Shown here: positions 15,801-25,058 of the stretch, one piece after another
Numbering within the stretch: the stretch's first letter is position 1
Layout: the number at the start of each line of letters is the position of its first letter
Source: JAVBUY01 sp031552735
GTDB lineage: Bacteria > Bacillota > Clostridia > Christensenellales > Aristaeellaceae
Length of the DNA stretch: 60,727 bases
Reading direction: 5' to 3'
NCBI GenBank assembly: GCA_031552735.1
Contig: JAVBMF010000030.1
Coordinates: forward strand, 1 to 60,727
Notes under the pieces: generated by a model
Databases searched by the model: none
What the model was told of the DNA's origin: nothing
Seen by the model: the letters and a program-made list of their open reading frames with translations, nothing else
Translations under genes and position numbers: made by a program

Positions 15801-16973
15801 TCAAGCGCGTGCGCAACCTTCTTCGCGCGCGGCGGCGATCACCGCTGCCGCGACTGCCGGGGCGACACGCGGATCGAGCGCCGAAGGCAGGATGCGTTCC
15901 GGACCAAGCTCCGCATCGGACACCAGCGCGGCAATCGCGCGCGCTGCGGCGATCTTCATGCCCTCGGTGATACGGCTCGCGCGCGCATCCAGCGCCCCGC
16001 GAAAGATGCCCGGGAATGCCAGCACGTTGTTGATCTGATTGGGGAAATCACTGCGTCCGGTGCCCACAATGCATGCACCGGCCGCCTTGGCCTCATCGGG
16101 AAAAATTTCCGGCGTCGGATTGGCCATCGCGAAGATGATTGGGCTGTCCGCCATCGTGCGCACCATCTCACCGGTGAGTACGCCCGGCGCGGACACGCCC
16201 AAAAACATATCCGCTCCGCACAGCGCCTCCGCCAGCGTGCCTGTGACCCCACGCGGATTGGTTTGCGCCGCCATGTCGCGGTGCGCATCGTCGGGCGCGG
16301 TGGAAATGATGCCCTGTTTGTCCACCAAAATGAGATCGCGCACACCCATGGACAGCATCAGTTTTGCACAGGCTGTGCCCGCCGCGCCTGCGCCATTGAC
16401 CACGACGCGCAATGTGCCGACATCACGTCCGGTCACCCGCAGCGCGTTGGTTAATGCCGCGACTACCACCACCGCCGTGCCATGCTGGTCGTCATGAAAC
16501 ACCGGGATATCCAGCAATTGCTGCAACCTTTGTTCCACCTCAAAGCAACGCGGCGCGGCAATGTCCTCCAGATTGATGCCGCCGAAACCGGGCGCGATCA
16601 TCCGCACAGTTTCGACAATTTGGCCAACATCCTTGGTATCGAGCATGATCGGCACGGCATCGACATCGGCAAACGCCTTGAACAGCAGTGCCTTCCCCTC
16701 CATCACCGGCAGACCAGCCATTGGTCCGATATCGCCCAGACCCAGTACCGCTGTGCCATCGGACACCACCGCGATGGTATTCCACTTGCGCGTATAGCGA
16801 TACACCTCATCCGGCTGTTCGTGTATGGCCTTGCATGGCTCAGCGACGCCCGGCGTGTACGCCAGCGAAAGATCAGCGGCGGTCACAACCGGTGCTCTGC
16901 CCATGATTTCGATCTTTCCCCGCCAGCGTTCATGCGCGGACAGCGCCGCCTGCCGAAGTTCTTCTTGTGTCAT
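15801..16973 (-). CDS. NAD(P)-dependent malic enzyme
   Basis: Oxidative decarboxylation of malate to pyruvate. 390 residues, the short bacterial form without a phosphotransacetylase domain. It carries A-Y-T-P-G-V-A-E-P-C, S-D-G-T-A-V-L-G-L-G-D-I-G-P, the metal-binding F-H-D-D-Q-H-G-T-A, a Rossmann G-A-G-A-A-G-T-A, and A-N-P-T-P-E-I. The ATG at 16973 fits GGGAGC upstream better than the GTG two codons earlier. It begins 13 bases after a CdaR-type regulator, which suggests joint transcription and possible organic-acid control. Confidence 0.93.
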   Translation of the reverse strand: MTQEELRQAALSAHERWRGKIEIMGRAPVVTAADLSLAYTPGVAEPCKAIHEQPDEVYRYTRKWNTIAVVSDGTAVLGLGDIGPMAGLPVMEGKALLFKAFADVDAVPIMLDTKDVGQIVETVRMIAPGFGGINLEDIAAPRCFEVEQRLQQLLDIPVFHDDQHGTAVVVVAALTNALRVTGRDVGTLRVVVNGAGAAGTACAKLMLSMGVRDLILVDKQGIISTAPDDAHRDMAAQTNPRGVTGTLAEALCGADMFLGVSAPGVLTGEMVRTMADSPIIFAMANPTPEIFPDEAKAAGACIVGTGRSDFPNQINNVLAFPGIFRGALDARASRITEGMKIAAARAIAALVSDAELGPERILPSALDPRVAPAVAAAVIAAAREEGCARA

Positions 16974-16986
16974 GCGCACGCTCCCA

Positions 16987-18057
16987 TCAGTTCAACTGGC
17001 GCGGCTTGTCTTTGCCGCTGCGCCCCAACTGCATCACGAGCTTGAAGGTGACGGCGTCGTCAAACCGGCGCAAATCCAGCCCGGTCTGGCGCTGCACCTT
17101 ATCCAAGCGATACACCAGCGTATTGCGGTGAATGTATAACTGGCGCGCGGTGTCCGACAGATTCAGATCTTTTTCAAAGAACATCCGAATGGTATGCAGC
17201 ATCTCGTCATTGAACAGCCGCGCGGTCTTGCGGTTAAACAGAATGCTGTGATAGCGCGCACCCAGCTCACGCGGGATATCGGTCATAAACCGCTCCAGCA
17301 CCAACTGGCGATAGACCAGAATGGTGTTGTCCGGGCGGAAAGTGCGTCCGACTTCCAGTGCGCGGCGCGCCTCGCGATAAGACTCGCCCAGCGCTGCCAG
17401 CGTGTGCTTCTGCTCGCCAATGCCCACCAAACAAGCATGCCCGGTTTCGGCCATCAGCGTCTGCTGGATGGCTTCGCCTAACTGCCGAAGCTCGTCAAAG
17501 CTCTCTACATCGTCCATGTTTTTCAGCAGCACCAGCGTATGGCGATCCAGCTCGATGAGCAGGTCGCCATTCTCGCGCGGCACCAGCATTTCCATCTGTT
17601 GCAGCGCGGTTTCACTTTCGGTCTGCATTACTTGCAGCATCACCGCGCAGCGATCGCGCTCCAGTTCGATTTGGTGCTCGCTGGCCAGCGCTTCCAGCTC
17701 CGGGCCGGTCAGGTCCTCGCGCAGCACACGGCGATAGACATCGTATCGGCTGGCAATCGGCGCCTCGCCCCGACCCATGGCCTGCACCATCGCACCGGCC
17801 AACAGAATGCTGTCGTGCACTGCCGTACCCTGCGCCTCGCAGCACAGTACCAGCGGCGGAATAATGTCAATGGCCAAATAGGTGCGCGACTCAAACGCCA
17901 CCGGCACGCCCGGCTCCATAAAGCTTGGCAGCTCCCAGCGCGCGTTCAGGCTCTCGGGCAGCAGCACATTGCCTTCCTCATCGAGCAAGCAAAGCGGCTG
18001 CATCAGCTTGCCCAGCACCTGCTGTACTTGATTCAAAAATCTCTTTTCCGGTATCAC
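16987..18057 (-). CDS. CdaR family (sugar diacid) transcriptional regulator
   Basis: 356 residues. The GTG at 18057 is preferred over an upstream ATG because AAGGAG lies six bases before it. The N-terminal region (to about 130) matches putative sugar-diacid recognition domains. The middle is a GGDEF-like/CdaR region. The C-terminus (about 290-350) is a PucR-type helix-turn-helix: D-L-N-L-S-D-T-A-R-Q-L-Y-I-H-R-N-T-L-V-Y-R-L-D-K-V. Family members activate genes for diacid use. Malic enzyme directly downstream makes a dicarboxylate effector plausible, by inference. Confidence 0.88.
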   Translation of the reverse strand: MIPEKRFLNQVQQVLGKLMQPLCLLDEEGNVLLPESLNARWELPSFMEPGVPVAFESRTYLAIDIIPPLVLCCEAQGTAVHDSILLAGAMVQAMGRGEAPIASRYDVYRRVLREDLTGPELEALASEHQIELERDRCAVMLQVMQTESETALQQMEMLVPRENGDLLIELDRHTLVLLKNMDDVESFDELRQLGEAIQQTLMAETGHACLVGIGEQKHTLAALGESYREARRALEVGRTFRPDNTILVYRQLVLERFMTDIPRELGARYHSILFNRKTARLFNDEMLHTIRMFFEKDLNLSDTARQLYIHRNTLVYRLDKVQRQTGLDLRRFDDAVTFKLVMQLGRSGKDKPRQLN

Positions 18058-18165
18058 GTCGATCTCCTTTTGGCATGCGGTAGCGCGCACGCCGATTGCT
18101 ATAAACATGCGTACTTGTTATTATAGTACATTTTTCACAAATAATCCATAGGAAACGTATGGGCA

Positions 18166-18196
18166 AAAAAAGACCGGCGCATGTGCGCCGGCCTCA
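18166..18196 (-). terminator. Terminator after the ugpC-like gene
   Basis: Minus strand GGCCGGCGC / ACAT / GCGCCGGTC followed by seven T residues. Confidence 0.9.
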
Positions 18197-18204
18197 AGCC
18201 AATA

Positions 18205-19326
18205 TTACCGACTGAGCAGGGTAACTTCGGTTTCCTTGTCGAAGAAGTGCAGGCGGTTCGGGTCCAGCGCGATCTTAATGGTTTCCCCGGCGCGCGCGGT
18301 CGAGCGCGGATCGACGCGGGCGATCACGTTGTCCTCTTTGCCGTCCACTTTCAGATACAGATAGGTTTCCGAGCCCATCAGCTCGACCACCTCAACCTTG
18401 GCATCGACGACACTGTCGGGATGCGCAGTCAGGAACACTTCCTCGTCATGCAGGTTCTCCGGACGGATGCCCATCCAGACTTCCTTGCCCACATAGCCTT
18501 CGTCAGTGAACTTGCCCATCTTGCTGACCGGAATCTTGATTTTGTTGGCGCCAAAGACCGCGCAGACATCCTTACCTTCCTTCTCCAGCTTGGCGGAGAA
18601 GAAGTTCATCTGCGGGCTGCCGATGAAGGACGCGACAAAGCGGTTGACGGGGAAATCATACAGATTTTGCGGCGTATCCACCTGCTGGATAAATCCGTCC
18701 TTCATGACCACAATGCGCGAGCCCATGGTCATGGCCTCGGTCTGGTCATGGGTAACATAGATAAAGGTGGTTTGCAGGCGCTGATGCAGCTTGGTGATCT
18801 CCGTACGCATCTGCACGCGCAGCTTGGCGTCCAGGTTGGACAGCGGTTCGTCCATCAGGAACACCTTCGGCTCGCGCACGATGGCGCGGCCCAGCGCGAC
18901 GCGCTGGCGCTGACCGCCGGACAGCGCCTTGGGCTTGCGGCTCAGCAGGTGCTCGATGTCCAGAATCTTCGCGGCTTCGTGCACGCGGCGGTCGATCTCC
19001 GCCTTGGGCTTTTTGCGCAGCTTCAGGCCAAACGCCATGTTGTCGTATACCGTCATGTGCGGGTATAGCGCGTAGTTCTGGAACACCATCGCGATATCGC
19101 GATCCTTGGGCGCGACATCGTTGACCACACGGCCGTCGATGATCAGCTCGCCTTCGGAAATCTCTTCCAGACCGGCAACCATGCGCAGCGTCGTGGACTT
19201 ACCGCAGCCCGACGGGCCGACCAACACAATAAACTCCTTGTCCTCGATGTCCAGGCAAAAATCGCTCACAGCGGTTACGTCACCGGGATAAATCTTGTAA
19301 ATGTGCTTCAAAGAAACGCTCGCCAT
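18205..19326 (-). CDS. Sugar ABC transporter ATP-binding protein (UgpC/MalK/MsmK type)
   Basis: 373 residues. Walker A is G-P-S-G-C-G-K-S-T-T, the signature is L-S-G-G-Q-R-Q-R-V-A-L-G-R-A and Walker B is V-F-L-M-D-E-P-L-S-N-L-D. The H-loop T-H-D-Q-T-E-A is present, and a C-terminal TOBE/OB regulatory region (about 240-370) has M-G-I-R-P-E-N-L. No permease or binding-protein gene adjoins it. In Firmicutes such lone ATPases (MsmX/MsmK) serve several CUT1 sugar importers. The ATG at 19326 is eight codons into the open frame and has GAGGGGGG upstream. It has its own promoter and terminator. Confidence 0.92.
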   Translation of the reverse strand: MASVSLKHIYKIYPGDVTAVSDFCLDIEDKEFIVLVGPSGCGKSTTLRMVAGLEEISEGELIIDGRVVNDVAPKDRDIAMVFQNYALYPHMTVYDNMAFGLKLRKKPKAEIDRRVHEAAKILDIEHLLSRKPKALSGGQRQRVALGRAIVREPKVFLMDEPLSNLDAKLRVQMRTEITKLHQRLQTTFIYVTHDQTEAMTMGSRIVVMKDGFIQQVDTPQNLYDFPVNRFVASFIGSPQMNFFSAKLEKEGKDVCAVFGANKIKIPVSKMGKFTDEGYVGKEVWMGIRPENLHDEEVFLTAHPDSVVDAKVEVVELMGSETYLYLKVDGKEDNVIARVDPRSTARAGETIKIALDPNRLHFFDKETEVTLLSR

Positions 19327-19389
19327 AAAAAGAACCCCCCTCTTGCTCACGTTGGGAAGCCGCTCTCACATCGGCTACTATCTGTAGTC

Positions 19390-19418
19390 ATTATAGACGG
19401 ATTTCCTGCAAATGTGAA
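19390..19418 (-). promoter_or_regulatory. Promoter of the ugpC-like gene
   Basis: Minus strand TTCACA, 17-base spacer, TATAAT, about 60 bases before the start codon. Confidence 0.7.
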
Positions 19419-19621
19419 CCGATGGATTCCACAAAGTTCTGTGCGCACATTTGTACACTCTCGCAAAGTTAAACAACGCTAATCCACCATGCATTTCCAT
19501 TTGAACGCAGGGTTTCCTGCATATTTTTCTCCATCCTCCAAAAAACCGGATGTTCAACAGTGCATTTTCCAGACAACTTGCCCAAATTGAAGCTTCGCGC
19601 TACCCAATTTGCTTCCAATCC

Positions 19622-20800
19622 TCAGTTTCTGGTGCGCAACGCGTCCACCGGCTGCATGTTGGCCGCCCGCAGCGCCGGATACATGCCAAAGAACAGGCCG
19701 ATTGCGCAGGCAAACGCCACAGCCATGGCGCGCACATCGTTGCCCACCGGAATAGACAAACGAATCAGCACCGCAGCACCGGCCACCAGCGCGGTACCGA
19801 TCACCAACCCCACCGCGCCACCCAGCAGCGCATATGCCAGCGCCTCCAGCAGAAACTGTGTCAGGATCACGCGGCGCGACGCGCCCAACGCCTTGAGCAC
19901 GCCGATCTCGTATCGCCGTTCGCGCACCGACACCAGCATGATGTTCATCACGCCGATGCCGCCGACCACCATGCAGATCACCGCCACACACGCCATCACC
20001 ATCAGAAAGATGCGCAGGATGCTGCGCGCTGCGTCCATCTCCGCCTCATAGGTCACCGCCTGATACTGCCCGCCATAGCGCTGTGTCAGGCTGCGCGCGC
20101 CGCTTAGTCCGGCCTGCGCCGGGTCCGCCGAGGCAAAGACCGACAGCGCGATCTCGTCTACCTGCGCGCCATAGATGCCCTCGAACACCTGTAGCGGCAG
20201 CCACACCCGTCGCTCGGCAACCGGCTTGACCACCGACACCTCGCTGTCGTTGCCGGTGCCGATCACGCCGATTACCTTGATGCGCCGCCCCGCCACGTCA
20301 ATCTGTTTGCCGATCGGGTCCATGCGGCCAAACAGCCGCTCTGCCAGCGTATCCTCGATGACCGCTACGGCACGCAGCTCTCGCGCGTCGCTGGCATGCA
20401 CAAAGCGCCCGGTGCGCAGCGGCAAGCCTTCGATCACAGCCAAGTCCGGCTCACAGCCCACCAGCAGCACCTCTTCGCTGGCATCGCGATACATGACCGC
20501 CGCCATGCGGTAGGCCACCGCGCTGACCACCGCATCGGCGGACGCAGCGGCGGCGCGCACCAGTTCGGCGTCCTCGCGCCTGAGCGCGCGCTCCTCACCC
20601 TGTGCAGGGCGAATCCAGGCGCGCCCCACACCAATGCGCGTTAGCTGGCTCTCGATTTCGGTCTGTCCGGCCGCGCCGATGGCGATCACCGCGACGATCG
20701 CGCCAATGCCGATCGACAGCCCAAGCACGGTGAGCAGCGACCGCAAGGGCGTCTGGAAAATGCTGCGAAGCGACAACTCCGCGATGTCCCAGGTTCTCAT
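19622..20800 (-). CDS. MacB-type ABC transporter permease (FtsX domain)
   Basis: 392 residues. There is a transmembrane helix at about 20-45 (S-L-L-T-V-L-G-L-S-I-G-I-G-A-I-V), a MacB periplasmic core domain (about 50-250), and three C-terminal helices of the FtsX domain with G-G-I-G-V-M-N-I-M-L-V-S-V-R-E-R-R-Y-E-I-G. It ends with A-N-M-Q-P-V-D-A-L-R, typical of the family. The ATG at 20800 overlaps the stop of the HlyD-type gene (ATGA), so the two are translationally coupled. No ATPase gene is found in the cluster. The likely role is export of a peptide, lipid or antibiotic; the substrate is unknown. Confidence 0.9.
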   Translation of the reverse strand: MRTWDIAELSLRSIFQTPLRSLLTVLGLSIGIGAIVAVIAIGAAGQTEIESQLTRIGVGRAWIRPAQGEERALRREDAELVRAAAASADAVVSAVAYRMAAVMYRDASEEVLLVGCEPDLAVIEGLPLRTGRFVHASDARELRAVAVIEDTLAERLFGRMDPIGKQIDVAGRRIKVIGVIGTGNDSEVSVVKPVAERRVWLPLQVFEGIYGAQVDEIALSVFASADPAQAGLSGARSLTQRYGGQYQAVTYEAEMDAARSILRIFLMVMACVAVICMVVGGIGVMNIMLVSVRERRYEIGVLKALGASRRVILTQFLLEALAYALLGGAVGLVIGTALVAGAAVLIRLSIPVGNDVRAMAVAFACAIGLFFGMYPALRAANMQPVDALRTRN

Positions 20801-21774
20801 GGTGCGCTCACCACCCGCACCAGTCTGCCATTGTCCAAGTCCTGCGGCGGGCTGACAATCACCCATGTGTCGGCGGCGATGCCCTGTACCGCCGCGTGCA
20901 GCGCATCCATCAGCCCGGCGACCACCGGCACGCGCCAGGCGCGCTGCCCATGCACAACCCACACAGCGTTTTCTCCAGCATCCAGTGCCTCCAGCGGCGC
21001 GAGCACCGCCTGCTCCTGCACCCGGCACACAATCTCCACATCCAGCCTTGCGCCTGCGGGCAGGGTGATCGGCGCATCCGGCGTCAGCTCCACGGCGGCG
21101 GTCACCACGCCGTCGGCGCGCGTTGTCGGCAGCCCTACCGTGGCAACGCTGGCCTCACCGAGCAACACATCATCGCGCAACAACCGCGCGCGCATGCCGG
21201 GGGTGACGCGCAGGCTTTCGCGCTCGCCTAACTGCATGCGCACCACTTGCGCCTGCTCGCCCATGCGCAGCGCCGGCGCGCCGGGCAGCAGCACTTCGCC
21301 CGCCCGCACATAGGTTTCCAGCACCTGCCCGGTTGTGGTCGCGCGGATGGTGCCCGCCGCGATTTCACGCGACAACTGCCCGGCCTGCGCATCAAGCTGA
21401 TCGCGCTGCGCGTCGGCGATAAACGCCGCCTGTGTATCGGCCAGCGCACCGCGCAGGGCCGGTTGTCCGCGCGTCAGCTCGCCCAATGCCTGCTCCATCG
21501 CGGCGGTATCCAACCGCAGCAGCGGCTGCCCCTCCGCCACCGGCGCGCCTGCCGCCACATACACCTGCGCCACCAGCCCGCCGGTCAGCGATGAGACCGC
21601 GATCTCCCCGCGCTGACCGACCACACCGGTGCCGTCCACGCGCTGCTCAATGCGCTGCACATGCACCTGCTGTGCCCGCACCGGCAGTGGCTGTTCCTTA
21701 GGCCAAAGCACCATGGCGGCCACTGTCGCCGCCGTGATTCCGAGCATCCAGCCCAGCGCCGCTCGTTTTCGCAT
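20797..21774 (-). CDS. HlyD/RND-type membrane fusion (adaptor) protein
   Basis: 325 residues with one N-terminal anchor (about 8-24). A lipoyl-like half (G-T-G-V-V-G-Q-R-G-E-I-A-V-S-S-L-T-G-G, then G-x-P-V-A-E-G-Q-P-L-L-R-L-D) leads into a short helical hairpin (about 92-135). The second lipoyl half has A-T-T-T-G-Q-V-L-E-T, and beta-barrel domains follow. It pairs with the downstream MacB-type permease, sharing an ATGA overlap. In Gram-positive bacteria this pair normally works with an ATPase as a tripartite exporter without an outer-membrane channel. Confidence 0.88.
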   Translation of the reverse strand: MRKRAALGWMLGITAATVAAMVLWPKEQPLPVRAQQVHVQRIEQRVDGTGVVGQRGEIAVSSLTGGLVAQVYVAAGAPVAEGQPLLRLDTAAMEQALGELTRGQPALRGALADTQAAFIADAQRDQLDAQAGQLSREIAAGTIRATTTGQVLETYVRAGEVLLPGAPALRMGEQAQVVRMQLGERESLRVTPGMRARLLRDDVLLGEASVATVGLPTTRADGVVTAAVELTPDAPITLPAGARLDVEIVCRVQEQAVLAPLEALDAGENAVWVVHGQRAWRVPVVAGLMDALHAAVQGIAADTWVIVSPPQDLDNGRLVRVVSAP

Positions 21775-21852
21775 GCGATGCCGCCCTTCATTTTTTCGTT
21801 GGCTTTTCTATTCTGCCATCGGCGCGCAAAAATCATGCCGTGCACGACGCAC

Positions 21853-21883
21853 GAAAAAAAGCGCCGCTTTTTCGCGACGCTTT
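21853..21883 (-). terminator. Terminator after asnA
   Basis: Minus strand AAAGCGTCGC / GAAAAA / GCGGCGCTTT followed by T residues. One G-T wobble lies in the stem. Confidence 0.8.
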
Positions 21884-21901
21884 GGCTGTCTTGACCGCCT
21901 G

Positions 21902-22924
21902 TTACAGCAGGTGCACGCCCTTTGCCCTGCATTCTTTTTCGGTTTCTTCCGACCACACCGATGCCTGTACCTCGCCGATGTGCGCCTTGTTTAGGAAGAA
22001 CATGCACATGCGCGACTGCCCGATGCCGCCGCCCACCGTATAGGGCAACTCACCGTTCAGCAGCGCCTTCTGGAACGGCAGCTCGGCGCGTTCCTCGCAG
22101 CCGCGCTCTTTCAATTGCGCCGCAAGCGCCTTTTCATCCACGCGGATACCCATCGACGACAGCTCCAGCGCGATGTCCAGCACCGGATAGTACACCAAGA
22201 TATCGCCATTGAGCGACCAATCGTCATAGTCGGGCGCGCGGCCATCGTGCGGTTGCCCGCCGCGCAGCTTGCCACCAATGCCCATAATAAACACCGCGCC
22301 ATGCCGCTTGGCAATCGCGTGCTCGCGCTGCTTGGGCGTCATCTGCGGGAACTCGTCCTCCAATTGTTGGCTGGTTACAAAGGTGATCTGCTCCGGCAGG
22401 ATCGGTCGCGCCCACGGATAGCGGTCGGCGACATACTCCTCGGTATGCTTGAGCGCCGCGTACACGCGCTCGACCATCCAGCGCAGCGTCTGCTCATTGC
22501 GCTCCTCGCGCTGGATGATGCGCTCCCAGTCCCATTGATCGACGAACAGCGAATGGATGTTGTCCAAATCCTCATCGCGCCGGATGGCATTCATGTCGGT
22601 GTATAGCCCCTCGCCATGCGCAAAGCCATAGCGCGCCAGCGCCAACCGCTTCCACTTGGCCAGCGAGTGCACAATGTCGATCAGCATGCCCGGCTGATCC
22701 TTGATATCGAACACAATCGGACGCTCCACGCCGTTCAAGTTATCGTTCAGGCCCGAGTCGCTGCGCACATACAGCGGCGCGGATACGCGCGTCAGCTTGA
22801 GCTCATGCGCAAGCGCCTGTTCAAAATAGTCCTTGATCTCTTTGATGGCGATCTCGGTTTCCCGGATGTCGATGTCCGCCCGATAGCCGTCCGGAATCAC
22901 GCAACCCACCTGTCTTTCCGCCAC
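21902..22924 (-). CDS. asnA: Aspartate-ammonia ligase (AsnA)
   Basis: Makes asparagine from aspartate, ammonia and ATP; class II aminoacyl-tRNA synthetase fold. 340 residues, the expected length. Visible family blocks are the N-terminal helix before L-T-R-V-S-A-P-L-Y-V, then G-L-N-D-N-L-N-G-V-E-R-P-I, W-K-R-L-A-L-A-R-Y, F-V-D-Q-W-D-W-E, I-M-G-I-G-G-K-L and the C-terminal G-G-G-I-G-Q-S-R-M-C. The start is GTG at 22924. It has its own promoter and terminator. Confidence 0.95.
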   Translation of the reverse strand: MAERQVGCVIPDGYRADIDIRETEIAIKEIKDYFEQALAHELKLTRVSAPLYVRSDSGLNDNLNGVERPIVFDIKDQPGMLIDIVHSLAKWKRLALARYGFAHGEGLYTDMNAIRRDEDLDNIHSLFVDQWDWERIIQREERNEQTLRWMVERVYAALKHTEEYVADRYPWARPILPEQITFVTSQQLEDEFPQMTPKQREHAIAKRHGAVFIMGIGGKLRGGQPHDGRAPDYDDWSLNGDILVYYPVLDIALELSSMGIRVDEKALAAQLKERGCEERAELPFQKALLNGELPYTVGGGIGQSRMCMFFLNKAHIGEVQASVWSEETEKECRAKGVHLL

Positions 22925-22955
22925 ATTGCTTCACCCCGATACTTATTATCGTTGC

Positions 22956-22985
22956 ATCATACAGGAGGGCAAGGGATTTTGTCAA
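22956..22985 (-). promoter_or_regulatory. Promoter of asnA
   Basis: Minus strand TTGACA, 18-base spacer, TATGAT, about 30 bases before the GTG. There is no T-box leader; the leader is too short. Confidence 0.7.
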
Positions 22986-22994
22986 GGCGGAACG

Positions 22995-24212
22995 CTACTG
23001 TTTCTCGTCAAGCGCCTGGAAGCCAAAGCGCATCACTTCGGTCGGCAAATACAACCGCCCGGCGTCGTTTCGGTCATGCTTGCAGGCGTTGGTCACCATC
23101 ACCACCACGCTGGCGTCCAGCGGATCGAAGAACGCATCGCACAAAATGCCGTAGAGGGTTCCCTGATGGCCGAACACCATCCGGTCTCGCACCCAGCCGC
23201 TGCGCCGGTCGATGCCCAGGCCATGCGGAGTCTTGCCCCACACGCTGCCTTTTCCAGTCTGCACCTCGCACATCGCGCGCGCGGTTTCGGGCTTCAAGAT
23301 GCGCACACCGTTCGCCACGCCATCGTTGGCCAGCACGCCCATCACCTTTGCCAGATCCACAGCGCGGATATTCAGTGATCCGGCGGCGAGGTCGTAGTGC
23401 TGCTCTGGATCGGGCTTGTCCTCCCAGGGCTGCTGCCGCTCCGCGTAGGGATCGTAGCGGATACCCATCCCCTCTTCGGTATAGCCTACGGCGAATGGCG
23501 TATCCTCCGGCATGATGGCGGGGGCAAAACAGGCACTGATATTCAGCGGCGCAAAAAGCAGCGCCCGCATCGCTTGATCAAGGCTCTGTCCGGTGACCGC
23601 CTCGATGACGCTGCCCACAACGCCCGCGCCAAAGTTGGAGTATTCGTAGCGCTCGCCCGGCTCCCATGTCTGATAGTTCCTGCGCACATTGGGCCCATCG
23701 CACAGCATTTGTTTGAGCGACATGCGCTTCTTTGTGTCCATCAGCGCATAGTCGGCATTGTGCTTGATGCCTGACGTATGGCTCAGCAACTGACGCAGCG
23801 TAATCTTGCGATCGGGGAAGCGCGGATTGCGCACCGTATAGCCCAGATACGCGCCGATGTCCTCATCCAAGTCCAGCCGGTCTTGCTCCACAAGGCGCAT
23901 CACGCCGATAGCGACCACGGTCTTGGTGACGGATGCCACGCGAAACAGCGTATCCTCCGTCACCGGCACCTTCCCGCGCGCCACCGCGTTGCCATACACA
24001 TAGGTGTGCAGCACTTCGCCATCCTTCGCCAGCGCCAGCGCACCGCCATAGGTGCTGTAATCATCAAACGCCTCGCGCACCTGGCTGTCCAGCCTGCGCA
24101 GGTTGTCGGGCGTCAACCCCTCCGCCCCGGCCGGGGCAGCAGCCAGCAGCATCAACACACACAGCGCCAGTGCTGCCTTACGTCTGGCTCGCCACATCCT
24201 GTCGGTACTCAT
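22995..24212 (-). CDS. Secreted serine hydrolase (beta-lactamase/class C PBP family)
   Basis: 405 residues with a signal peptide (about 1-30). The active-site S-x-x-K is in R-V-A-S-V-T-K-T, the Y-x-N motif is Y-S-N-F-G, and G-H-Q-G-T-L stands in for the K-T-G strand. That is the layout of the Beta-lactamase (PF00144-type) family, which includes D-aminopeptidases and esterases. The enzyme probably acts outside the cell on wall peptides or esters; the substrate cannot be read. It starts 12 bases after the tcdA stop, so it is probably co-transcribed with it. Confidence 0.88.
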   Translation of the reverse strand: MSTDRMWRARRKAALALCVLMLLAAAPAGAEGLTPDNLRRLDSQVREAFDDYSTYGGALALAKDGEVLHTYVYGNAVARGKVPVTEDTLFRVASVTKTVVAIGVMRLVEQDRLDLDEDIGAYLGYTVRNPRFPDRKITLRQLLSHTSGIKHNADYALMDTKKRMSLKQMLCDGPNVRRNYQTWEPGERYEYSNFGAGVVGSVIEAVTGQSLDQAMRALLFAPLNISACFAPAIMPEDTPFAVGYTEEGMGIRYDPYAERQQPWEDKPDPEQHYDLAAGSLNIRAVDLAKVMGVLANDGVANGVRILKPETARAMCEVQTGKGSVWGKTPHGLGIDRRSGWVRDRMVFGHQGTLYGILCDAFFDPLDASVVVMVTNACKHDRNDAGRLYLPTEVMRFGFQALDEKQ

Positions 24213-24224
24213 CCGGCTTCCTCC

Positions 24225-24935
24225 TTATGTGTCGTCGGTCAGCATGCGTATCGCTTCCCCCGCCGCGGCCAGCCCCGCCACCGATGGCACGAAGGCGACG
24301 CTGCCCGGCGTGCAGCGTTTGCCCGGCGCGTCATCCGCCAGCGGCAGCGGCGTTTTCGCCAGTTCCCGGCTATACACCACGCGCAATGCTGCCACGCCGC
24401 GCGCGCGCAGCTCCCTGCGCAGTACGCGCGCCAGCGGACACCCGCTGGTTTCGTACAAATCGCCGACGCGAAAGGCGGTCGGGTCCAGCTTGTTGCCCGC
24501 GCCCATGCAGCTAATAATCGGCACCCCCGCCGCCTGCGCGCCGACGATCAGCGCGATCTTGCCGCTCACGGTGTCAATCGCGTCGATGACGCAGTCAAAC
24601 TGCCGCAGATCGACCTCGTGCGCGTTTTCCGGCGTCACAAACATCGCGTGCGCGCGTACCGTGGCCGCTGGGTTGATGTCCGCGATGCGCCGCGCCATCA
24701 CATCCACCTTTTTTTGCCCCAACGTGCTGTGCAGCGCAATGAGCTGCCGGTTCAGGTTGCTCTCGGACACCACGTCATGATCAAACAAGGACAGCGCGCC
24801 GACACCGCTGCGCGCCAATGCCTCGGCGGCAAAGCTGCCCACACCGCCGATGCCGAACACCGCCACATGCGCGCGGCGCAGCTTGTCCATCGCGGCTTTG
24901 CCCAGCAGCATCTCCGTGCGCACAAATTGATGCAT
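24225..24935 (-). CDS. tcdA: tRNA threonylcarbamoyladenosine dehydratase TcdA
   Basis: E1-like ATP-dependent enzyme that cyclises t6A37 of tRNA to ct6A. 236 residues. It has G-I-G-G-V-G-S-F-A-A-E-A-L-A-R-S-G-V-G (ATP site), D-H-D-V-V-S-E-S-N-L-N-R-Q, D-C-V-I-D-A-I-D, and E-T-S-G-C-P-L-A-R-V-L-R-R. The last region carries the conserved Cys. The C-terminus P-G-S-V-A-F-V-P-S-V-A-G is typical of TcdA rather than ThiF. The tsaB/tsaE genes for making t6A lie about 8 kb away in the same window. Confidence 0.92.
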   Translation of the reverse strand: MHQFVRTEMLLGKAAMDKLRRAHVAVFGIGGVGSFAAEALARSGVGALSLFDHDVVSESNLNRQLIALHSTLGQKKVDVMARRIADINPAATVRAHAMFVTPENAHEVDLRQFDCVIDAIDTVSGKIALIVGAQAAGVPIISCMGAGNKLDPTAFRVGDLYETSGCPLARVLRRELRARGVAALRVVYSRELAKTPLPLADDAPGKRCTPGSVAFVPSVAGLAAAGEAIRMLTDDT

Positions 24936-25058
24936 AGGATACCAGTCCTCGCTTACTTTCTTGGAATGGATCGCAAAAAGTCTTTCGATGGGCTGAAGCC
25001 CGCAGCCGCCACAACGTCAGGCGGAAAACATCCGCGAGGCATCAACGGCGGCGTGGCG

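Noticed and set aside
22925..22994. T-box leader upstream of asnA
   Set aside because: Only 70 bases, with a plain promoter; no room for a specifier stem.
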